5,287 nucleotides of DNA from Ferroglobus sp. (GTDB taxonomy: Archaea > Halobacteriota > Archaeoglobi > Archaeoglobales > Archaeoglobaceae), in assembly GCA_015523665.1 (NCBI GenBank), contig WAJX01000137.1:1-5287 (forward strand), given 5' to 3'. Within the stretch, counting starts at the first letter, position 1, and each line of letters starts with the position of its first letter. Made by a program: the position numbers and the translations under genes. Below, in pieces: positions 1-5,287 of the stretch. The notes under the pieces are model-generated. The model was not told the DNA's origin, ran no database searches, and was given only the letters and a program-made list of their open reading frames with translations.

Positions 1-243
1 CCCTTTACCATGCCACACCCAAAGTCTTGCAGATTGTATGCCACCAAAAGGGACACCCAACTCTCTAAAAGATATATGGCTACCATCTACACCAATGACT
101 TTCACACCATCTAAAATTTTTAATGGATTCTCCACTTTAATTCTGGTGAAATCTACCTTCACATCTGTTGTCTCAGCAAACGTCTTTTCAACAAATTTCT
201 TGAGATCATATAAGTTTTCGATTAACTTTCCTTCGAATCTCAT
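1..243 (-). CDS. nurA: NurA 5'-3' DNA nuclease, N-terminal part (runs off the window)
   Basis: The reverse strand from 243 to 1 is open for 81 codons, starting with ATG (243-241). I translated it by hand: it begins MRFEGKLIENLYDLKKF and contains VIGVDGSHISFRELGVP at residues 49-65. The GVDGS strand with Asp53 matches the first metal-binding aspartate of the NurA nuclease domain, and the following GGIQSARLWV fits the next strand of that fold. In the family, NurA is a Mn-dependent nuclease that works with the HerA hexameric translocase to resect double-strand breaks. The ATG overlaps the rad50 stop codon as ATGA, so translation is probably coupled to rad50. A GGAG lies 10 bases upstream. The remaining catalytic acidic residues and the C-terminus are beyond position 1, so integrity cannot be judged. 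The identity rests on one motif plus the operon position, which together are strong. Confidence 0.88.
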   Translation of the reverse strand, partial: MRFEGKLIENLYDLKKFVEKTFAETTDVKVDFTRIKVENPLKILDGVKVIGVDGSHISFRELGVPFGGIQSARLWVWHGKG

Positions 244-2897
244 ATTACAGATACTCCATTCTCCTTTCTAACCTTTATCGCATTCTCAACCATTTCTTCA
301 AAAGTATCATCATGACTTATAACAAAAATCTGTCTAAACCCTTTTATTTTTGTTATCTGTTTTGCAAAATTCCTTCTCCTATCTTCATCCATATTTTGAG
401 TTGGTTCATCAAAAAAGACTATTCCAGCTGATGATAAAAGTTTAAGAAGTGCCAATCTAATTGAAAGAGATGCAACTGTTTGTTCTCCTCCACTAAGCTG
501 TGAGAACTCAATATCCCTCCCGAGATATTTCGCCTTTATTCCGAAATCCTCGGTCCATGTTATCTGCCAAGAGAAATCATCCATTATCTCGCAAAATATT
601 CTGTTTGACTCTACCGAAACAGCATTTGTATAGGCTTTTGTTATCTCTGGAATTGCTATCTTAAAAATCTCCCTCAAATCTTTTATGAATTTGTATTTTC
701 TTTTGTATTCTTCTTTTTTAGTGATCAAATTTCTCAGCTCTATTTCAATACCTTCAAACTCCTTTAATCGTTCTTCTTCATCTTTAAATCTCTTTTCAAT
801 CTGTTCGAGTGATCCTTGTAGTTTAATCATTTCATTCTTAGTTTTCTCAAATTCCTCAGAGATTCTCCTATATTCATCTTCATTAAACTTCTCTTGTAAA
901 ACTTCCATCTCTTTTGAAAGAGAATGGATTTTGGATTTAACTTCTTCTCTTTCCTCTCTTTTTCTTTTGATCTCTTTTTCTACACTTTCTTTATTCTTAA
1001 TATCATTTATCGCTGAGATGTATCTTTCATATTCTCTCTTCCTACTATCGATAACCCTTCTCAACTCTCTTTCTTTGGATTTAAGCTCCTCATATTTCTT
1101 TACAATCCACTCTTTCTCTAAAATTTTTGATTTTAATTCTTTTAGAAGATTCATCAAATTCTCTCTTTTTTTCACTTCACTTTCCCTTCTTTTTAAAAGA
1201 TCTCTGAAAAGTTCGAGTTTTTGAATACTCCCTTCAACCTCTTTAAGCCTCTTAACAACATCATTTTTTTCATTCAAAATCTCCTCAGAGTTCTCGATCT
1301 CACTTTCAATTTCTGCAATCTTTTTTTCGATCTTTCTAATCTCATCATTTAGATCGTCTTTTATAGATATTTCACCTTTAATTTTGTTATATCTGTTTTC
1401 AAGATCTTTTCTTACTTTTTCAGCATTCTCAATCTTTTTTAATAAATTTTCAGCTTTTTTTAGCTTTGATAACAATTCCTCAATCTCTCTTCTTACATCG
1501 TCTTTTACATCTACAATTCTATCACAACTTTCATTGAGTATAGGGCATTTCTCAATTTTAAGCTCTTCATAAAGCTTTTTTTTGTTTTTTATCTCTGTAG
1601 AAAGTTTTCCTATTGTTTTTATGATCTTCTCTTTTTTTTCTGGAATCCCTTCATATCTCTCCAATTTAGATTTTATTTTAAAAAGTTCCTCTTCTTTAGC
1701 TTTTAAACTCTCTAACAAATCTTTTTTGCTCTTCAAATCATCTCTCAGCAAAGCTAAAGATTTTTTTAATTCGTTTAACTTTTTTTCTTCAGCTTCAATC
1801 GCTCTCATCTTATTTAAGAGTTCTTCCTCTATCTTGGCTCTCTCTTCAATTCCTTCAAGATTTTTTAACTCCTCTTCAATCTCATCTATTCTCTTCTCCA
1901 CTTCTTTCAAAATAGTTTCAATCTTTCCAATCTTCTTTTCTTCTTCATCTAAGATTCTCTTTTCCTCTTCTATCCTCTCAAGCTCTGAGATTATTGAAGA
2001 TAGATCTTTTTCAGCTCTTATGTATTGTTGATATCCATCTTTTAACTTTTCAATCTCGTCCTCAATGGATTTTATCCTTTTTAATTCACGTTCCAGTCTT
2101 TCAACATCTCCATTCAAATTTTGGAGATTTAAATTGAGAATTTCAATTTCTCTCTTTTTTTCATCAATCTCAACTTTTATAGCTTCAAGCTCACTTTTTT
2201 TCTCCTCCATTGGCCTCATTTTACCTTTTAAAAACTCTATTCTGTTTTTCATATCCTTCATATCATTTTTTAACATTTCTAATCTTTTTTCTACTTCTTT
2301 TTTCTCTTTCAACCTCTCTTTAAGTCTTATCTCCTCTTTTTCAATTTCTATGATCTTATCTTCGATAGAGCCTTCGTATTCCCTACTCTTTTCGTATGCC
2401 TTTCTGTAATTTTCTATCCCTAAAATTGGTGAGAATATGCTTTCTCTCACATGTGGTGGGGATAAAAAATGAGCAGTTATATTCCCTTGAGAAACTCCGA
2501 GAGCATTTTCAAATATGGATTCCGAATCTATTGATAGTCTGAAATGCTTTTTTACCCATTCTTTAACATCCTTAACCCCTTCTGCAACTCTCCCAAACTC
2601 TAAATCCTCAACATAATACTCTGTCGTTCTACCATTCTCAACTTTTCTAACGATGACGTACTCTCTTTCATCTAATGGACTAACTACCTTAACCCTTATC
2701 TCTCCTCTTTTTTCTCCTTTTCTTATGAAATCTGAAATCTTATATGGGAGGTGGTTGAAAAGAGCAAATCCTATAGCTTCAAGTATCGTTGTTTTTCCAG
2801 CTCCATTCTCACCTATAATAGCATTTAAGCCTGGAGTAAAGCTTATTTTTTGTCTTTTATAACTTTTTACGTTTTCTAAGTAAACTTCTTTGATCAT
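240..2897 (-). CDS. rad50: Rad50 DNA double-strand break repair ATPase
   Basis: Complete 885-aa SMC-like ABC ATPase, the usual archaeal Rad50 length, which with Mre11 binds, tethers and processes DNA ends. Visible parts are: Walker A GENGAGKT (residues 29-36); Q-loop Gln137 in GVSQGN; a long charged coiled coil from about 160 to 445; a hook apex; a returning coiled coil from about 465 to 750; signature LSGGEQ (801-806); Walker B IVFFDE with Asp830/Glu831; D-loop NMDE; and the switch His862 in VISHDDTFEEM. The start is ATG 2897-2895, preceded by GGAGG at a 7-base gap. The stop is TGA 242-240. The hook is atypical: Cys451 and Cys458 are separated by six residues (KCPILNESCD) where classical Rad50 has CXXC. 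These are the only cysteines in the coiled coil; the protein's one other Cys is in NRIFCEI near the C-terminus. The C-terminal motif set (FFDEPTQNMDE, ISHDDTFEEM) also differs from the Pyrococcus-type pattern and resembles an SbcC/Rad50 branch I recall from other archaea and bacteria. Confidence 0.97.
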   Translation of the reverse strand: MIKEVYLENVKSYKRQKISFTPGLNAIIGENGAGKTTILEAIGFALFNHLPYKISDFIRKGEKRGEIRVKVVSPLDEREYVIVRKVENGRTTEYYVEDLEFGRVAEGVKDVKEWVKKHFRLSIDSESIFENALGVSQGNITAHFLSPPHVRESIFSPILGIENYRKAYEKSREYEGSIEDKIIEIEKEEIRLKERLKEKKEVEKRLEMLKNDMKDMKNRIEFLKGKMRPMEEKKSELEAIKVEIDEKKREIEILNLNLQNLNGDVERLERELKRIKSIEDEIEKLKDGYQQYIRAEKDLSSIISELERIEEEKRILDEEEKKIGKIETILKEVEKRIDEIEEELKNLEGIEERAKIEEELLNKMRAIEAEEKKLNELKKSLALLRDDLKSKKDLLESLKAKEEELFKIKSKLERYEGIPEKKEKIIKTIGKLSTEIKNKKKLYEELKIEKCPILNESCDRIVDVKDDVRREIEELLSKLKKAENLLKKIENAEKVRKDLENRYNKIKGEISIKDDLNDEIRKIEKKIAEIESEIENSEEILNEKNDVVKRLKEVEGSIQKLELFRDLLKRRESEVKKRENLMNLLKELKSKILEKEWIVKKYEELKSKERELRRVIDSRKREYERYISAINDIKNKESVEKEIKRKREEREEVKSKIHSLSKEMEVLQEKFNEDEYRRISEEFEKTKNEMIKLQGSLEQIEKRFKDEEERLKEFEGIEIELRNLITKKEEYKRKYKFIKDLREIFKIAIPEITKAYTNAVSVESNRIFCEIMDDFSWQITWTEDFGIKAKYLGRDIEFSQLSGGEQTVASLSIRLALLKLLSSAGIVFFDEPTQNMDEDRRRNFAKQITKIKGFRQIFVISHDDTFEEMVENAIKVRKENGVSVI
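254..264 (-). promoter_or_regulatory. Probable ribosome-binding site of nurA inside rad50
   Basis: On the minus strand two GGAG cores sit near the end of rad50, at 264-261 and 257-254. The nearer one is 10 bases before the nurA ATG. With the ATGA stop/start overlap, the site could serve either re-initiation by ribosomes finishing rad50 or direct initiation. The match is short, so it is only moderately supported. Confidence 0.5.
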
Positions 2898-4245
2898 AAG
2901 CTCTCCTCCAATCCCATTCCTCCTCTATATCCTTTACTTCATCTTCTATCTTCTCTTTTTCCCATCTCTTCTCCTCTTCTCCTATTCCTCTCATTTTCTT
3001 CTCTTTTTCCAATTCTTTCCTCTCTTCTATTTCTTTCACAATCTTCTCTTCTTCTCTACTCACCTCTTTCCTCCTCTCCTCCTTATCTTTTTTTGTAATT
3101 TCTGATATAATCTCAGAGATTATGTTATCGACAGCATCGAAATCTCCTTTAAGAATAAAATCTCTTAACTTTAAAACATCTTCAACTATCTCTCCATATT
3201 CAAAATTCCTTAAAATTTGTGAGAGAACCCTCTTTTCAATATTTGTTGAGAGATCAACTCCTTTAGCCTCAAAGATTCCATCTTCAAATTCCCATTCGAT
3301 TCTAACAACCAAAGGATCTAAAACCTCTTTTACAATTCTCTCAATTTTTTCATCATCTAATTGAAACCTTTTCAGCTTTGAAGAGATCTTTAAATGAACG
3401 ACTTCTTTTCCCTCTCCTCTATTCTTCTCCAAAAAATTTCTGAAATCGTTGTAATTTGGTGAACTGAAATTATACTTTATAAATAAAAACTTTCTAGGGG
3501 TGTAGAAGTCGGTTACATGAGAATACGATAGCTCTTCATCACACTCTACAATAAAAACACCTTTTTCGAAATTGAACTCGTTTTGGTCGCAACTCTCCAA
3601 GCTACCTGGATTAAATATGAAGTCTTCAACATATTTTTTATGTATATGTCCTAAAGCAACGTAATCGATCTTATTTCTATATTTATGAAGTTTGGCGGAA
3701 TTTATACAGCCGTATATGTTGAGATAACCTTCAATACCAAAATGAGAAGTAAAAATTGTAAAGCCGTCTCTTTTTATCTTTGGTAGATATTCATCTAAAA
3801 CCCTTTCAGTTAAAGCTCCATAATACTTCATTCCATAAATTCTCACATCTTTTAAATCTATATATGCTCCACTGTCTCCATCCCATTCATCTATTATAAT
3901 TGTCCCACTATCAAATCTGGGTTTGAGATTTATTAGATAACCTTTCTGTGATAGATAATCTATCCATGTATATCTTTCTTTAAAGTATGAGGAATCGTGA
4001 TTGCCTTCAACAACTATAACTGGAAATTTAGCCTTTTCAAGGACGAATGTTGCTTGGGCGAGTGTTATTGGATCCATTTCACTTCTTTTATGAAACAAGT
4101 CTCCGGAAATTATTACAAAGTCAACTCTCTCTTTCTCAGCTAATTCAAAAGCTTTTTTAAATGCTTGGGCAAAATCCAAAGCCCTCTCTTCACTGCCGTA
4201 TTGTCTATATCCTAAATGAATATCTGCCATATGGATGAACTTCAC
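2857..4245 (-). CDS. mre11: Mre11 DNA repair nuclease
   Basis: Complete 462-aa Mre11, the Mn-dependent endonuclease/3'-5' exonuclease partner of Rad50. All phosphoesterase motifs are present: Asp8-X-His10 (MADIHLG), Asp49 (SGDLF), Asn82-His83 (EGNHD), His168 (TSHFG), and His200-X-His202 (LGHIH). A capping domain follows from about residue 230 to 335, then a helical segment at about 340-380 (VEDVLKLRDFILKG and IISEIISEI) that should be the Rad50-binding helix-loop-helix. Residues 385-448 are an extra, almost purely charged tail rich in Glu and Lys, making the protein a little longer than the 426-aa Pyrococcus protein. The start is GTG (4245-4243), chosen because family members begin with M-K-F-hydrophobic-H-X-A/S-D; the internal ATG at 4230 would remove that first strand. 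No Shine-Dalgarno precedes the GTG, suggesting a leaderless or nearly leaderless mRNA. The last 41 bases overlap rad50, ending in SLLRKRKKL. Confidence 0.97.
   Translation of the reverse strand: MKFIHMADIHLGYRQYGSEERALDFAQAFKKAFELAEKERVDFVIISGDLFHKRSEMDPITLAQATFVLEKAKFPVIVVEGNHDSSYFKERYTWIDYLSQKGYLINLKPRFDSGTIIIDEWDGDSGAYIDLKDVRIYGMKYYGALTERVLDEYLPKIKRDGFTIFTSHFGIEGYLNIYGCINSAKLHKYRNKIDYVALGHIHKKYVEDFIFNPGSLESCDQNEFNFEKGVFIVECDEELSYSHVTDFYTPRKFLFIKYNFSSPNYNDFRNFLEKNRGEGKEVVHLKISSKLKRFQLDDEKIERIVKEVLDPLVVRIEWEFEDGIFEAKGVDLSTNIEKRVLSQILRNFEYGEIVEDVLKLRDFILKGDFDAVDNIISEIISEITKKDKEERRKEVSREEEKIVKEIEERKELEKEKKMRGIGEEEKRWEKEKIEDEVKDIEEEWDWRRAYDQRSLLRKRKKL
2901..3094 (-). other. 194-base cytosine-free stretch of the mre11 coding strand
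   Basis: Between 2901 and 3094 the plus strand has no G, so the mre11 mRNA has no C over 194 bases. From 2949 to 3084 the plus strand is pyrimidine except for 11 single A bases, including uninterrupted pyrimidine runs at 2965-2983 and 3063-3084. The tract encodes Mre11 residues 385-448, almost all Glu, Lys, Arg, Asp and Ile/Val. It ends at Ala449, directly after the rad50 Shine-Dalgarno. Part of the bias follows from the Glu/Lys/Arg content; the total lack of C is stronger than the amino acids require, because several codons could have used C. Confidence 0.9.
2902..2909 (-). promoter_or_regulatory. Strong Shine-Dalgarno of rad50 within mre11
   Basis: The minus strand reads GGAGGAGAGCTTATG, with GGAGG at 2909-2905 and seven bases before the rad50 ATG. 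It matches the archaeal 16S 3' end well and decides the rad50 start. The same bases encode Trp446-Arg447-Arg448 of Mre11, so the site is embedded in the last codons of the upstream gene and rad50 can be initiated while ribosomes still translate mre11. Confidence 0.85.
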
Positions 4246-4266
4246 AAAAATAGTTAGTTTTTAGAC

Positions 4267-4280
4267 AATTTTATCTTTTC
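4267..4280 (-). promoter_or_regulatory. Possible promoter (BRE/TATA-like) of the mre11-rad50-nurA operon
   Basis: The minus strand from 4280 reads GAAAAGATAAAATT, a purine-rich BRE-like stretch followed by an A/T-rich TATA-like box centred about 27 bases upstream of the mre11 GTG. That spacing would put transcription start at or next to the start codon, which agrees with the absence of a Shine-Dalgarno. The box is a weak match to TTTAWATA, and the spacer holds other AT-rich candidates, notably TTATATTATATATC and AAATATATAA between 4405 and 4379, which would give a leader of roughly 100 bases. Whether trpS transcripts read through into mre11 is not visible. Confidence 0.35.
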
Positions 4281-4363
4281 TGGTTAGGGCATATATTGAT
4301 CTATGCAAATGTAAAAATTTATGAGAGAGGTGAGATTAGATGTTTAGAGGTTAGATGGTTTGT

Positions 4364-4379
4364 ATGATTAATTAATCAT
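4364..4379. repeat. Perfect 16-bp palindrome in the trpS-mre11 spacer
   Basis: The bases ATGATTAATTAATCAT read identically on both strands, with no spacer and no mismatch. The palindrome lies 41 bases past the trpS stop and about 118 bases upstream of mre11. It directly follows, in transcription order, the TATA-rich block 4405-4380, so it would sit just downstream of that block if it acts as a promoter. The length and symmetry suit a dimeric helix-turn-helix regulator. As RNA it would have no loop, so a terminator hairpin is less likely. Such AT-only centres arise readily in AT-rich DNA, so function is uncertain. Confidence 0.55.
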
Positions 4380-4420
4380 TATATATTTAGATATATAATA
4401 TAATTTAATTTATAGATAGA

Positions 4421-5287
4421 TTACATTAAAATTTCATAAGAGTTCAAATCTACACTGTCCATCTTCTCTTGCAACTCTTTTAGAAAATTCTCTATCATAT
4501 CTCCTGCCATTCTTTTACATTCACCACACAGAATTTTTCCACTTCTGCATCTCTCTTCAATTTCATCAAGCTCATCATCATTTTTAATCAAATGGATCAT
4601 ATATAGTTCGAATACTGCACATCTTTCTGGAATCCCGCCATATCTTTTTTGCTCTTCAGCAGTGGCTCGTCCACCAGTTAAAGCTCTCATAACCTTTTTT
4701 CTAGCTTCTTTTGGATCATCAAGTAATGAAATGAAACTTTCCGGTTTACTTGAACTCATCTTTCCTCCGGTTAATCCTGTAATGAACTTATGATAAGTTG
4801 AGGAAGGAGGTATGAAAGCGTATCCTCCAATAGATAACTCAACATCTCTCACCAACTTTTCAACTTTTTCAAAGTCTTCATACACATCTATATGCTCATC
4901 ATATCTTTTGTATTTGAATTCTAACATCTCTTCAATTTTATCTAAGTAATCTCTCCCTTTTCTGCTTCTGATTCTGACAACTTCATCAACTCTTTCTAAA
5001 GAGAATACATTAACTCTATATGATAGATCTCTTGTCAACCTTATATGGGGGTCTTGGTCAGCTCCTACTGGAACTACTGTCGGCTTTGGCCCTTTAAACT
5101 GTGAAAGTTGAGGAGCTAGAATGTCTGCGGATTGAATTGAAGTGGAAAACATTTTTGCAAGAGTTGTTTCGCTATTAAAACCATAAATTGCTTTTAATTC
5201 ACTCCAATTCACTTCTTCAGCCAGTATATATGCTAAGTCTTTAACGCTTTGGTTTGCGGATTGAAAATAAATTAGACTGTTCTTCTT
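4421..5287 (-). CDS. trpS: Tryptophanyl-tRNA synthetase, C-terminal part (start beyond the window)
   Basis: Class Ic aminoacyl-tRNA synthetase that charges tRNA-Trp. The minus strand is open from the window edge at 5287 to TAA at 4423-4421, giving 288 residues. The first visible codons read KKNSLIYFQSANQS. Diagnostic motifs, numbered from the window edge, are GADQDPH followed by RLTRD (from residue 75), the archaeal/eukaryotic TrpRS signature, and the ATP-binding KMSKS loop as KMSSS (176-180, bases 4762-4748). The late CGECKR segment is typical of archaeal TrpRS. The missing part should be roughly 85-140 residues and hold the HIGH-type motif. GTG at 5212 is an internal valine and not the start, because the reading frame and homologous sequence continue upstream. 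The gene is unrelated in function to the repair operon downstream and is separated from it by 175 bases. Confidence 0.96.
   Translation of the reverse strand, partial: KKNSLIYFQSANQSVKDLAYILAEEVNWSELKAIYGFNSETTLAKMFSTSIQSADILAPQLSQFKGPKPTVVPVGADQDPHIRLTRDLSYRVNVFSLERVDEVVRIRSRKGRDYLDKIEEMLEFKYKRYDEHIDVYEDFEKVEKLVRDVELSIGGYAFIPPSSTYHKFITGLTGGKMSSSKPESFISLLDDPKEARKKVMRALTGGRATAEEQKRYGGIPERCAVFELYMIHLIKNDDELDEIEERCRSGKILCGECKRMAGDMIENFLKELQEKMDSVDLNSYEILM

Noticed and set aside
38..271. Plus-strand open frame of 77 codons at the left edge
   Set aside because: It is antisense to nurA and the end of rad50, which carry recognisable motifs; the plus-strand protein has none.
1524..1547. The hook read as a sequencing frameshift of a normal CXXC
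   Set aside because: The frame is continuous with sensible coiled coil on both sides, and no single-base shift is needed; the residues between the cysteines look like a natural loop.
685..2409. Several Ser/Phe/Leu-rich plus-strand open frames
   Set aside because: They are antisense to the Rad50 coiled coil. Their Ser/Phe composition is the expected complement of Glu/Lys codons, and no start signals or domains are visible.
2890..3105. Plus-strand hydrophobic frame resembling membrane helices
   Set aside because: The Leu/Phe/Ser/Pro pattern is the complement of the purine-rich Mre11 tail and not an independent membrane protein.
4228..4230. Internal ATG as the mre11 start
   Set aside because: It would start at MADIHLG and delete the first beta strand KFIH that family members keep before the DXH motif; the GTG at 4245 restores it.
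4313..4317. T5 run on the minus strand as the trpS terminator
   Set aside because: It is a single short run about 100 bases after the trpS stop with no flanking hairpin, so it is too weak to call.
4246..4420. Small RNA such as a C/D box RNA, or a tRNA, in the spacer
   Set aside because: No canonical C box and D box pair and no cloverleaf were found on either strand; the region is mostly low-complexity AT.
5210..5212. GTG as the true start of trpS
   Set aside because: The frame stays open to the window edge and the upstream residues belong to the TrpRS catalytic domain, so the gene is simply cut by the window.

Overview
The window is AT-rich and reads as an archaeal chromosome segment, most likely from a thermophilic or thermophile-derived euryarchaeote-like lineage. 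The evidence is the mre11-rad50-nurA gene set, an archaeal/eukaryotic-type tryptophanyl-tRNA synthetase, lysine/glutamate-rich proteins with purine-loaded coding strands, and a mix of SD-led and apparently leaderless starts. I cannot name the species. All four genes lie on the minus strand, so transcription runs from high to low coordinates.

Layout in transcription order. (1) 5287-4421 is the C-terminal 288 residues of tryptophanyl-tRNA synthetase (trpS); its N-terminus lies beyond the window. (2) 4420-4246 is a 175-base intergenic spacer, very AT-rich on the trpS side, with a perfect 16-bp palindrome at 4364-4379 and a weak TATA-like box placed correctly for leaderless mre11 transcription. 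(3) 4245-2857 is mre11, a complete 462-aa Mre11 nuclease with a GTG start, all phosphoesterase motifs, and a highly charged tail. (4) 2897-240 is rad50, a complete 885-aa ABC-type SMC-like ATPase. It overlaps mre11 by 41 bases and its Shine-Dalgarno lies inside mre11. (5) 243-1 is the first 81 codons of nurA, a 5'-3' nuclease, whose ATG overlaps the rad50 stop (ATGA).

The three repair genes form a tightly overlapping unit. In the known archaeal system, Mre11-Rad50 processes DNA ends and NurA, with the HerA translocase, resects them to give 3' single-stranded tails for RadA. herA does not lie immediately upstream of mre11 here; it could follow nurA outside the window or be elsewhere.

I see no undescribed system. 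The points most worth a second look are these: the Rad50 hook has its cysteines spaced C-X6-C instead of C-X2-C, together with a divergent C-terminal ATPase motif set; a 194-base stretch of mre11 mRNA contains no C at all and runs straight into the rad50 ribosome-binding site; and the trpS-mre11 spacer holds a perfect palindrome.
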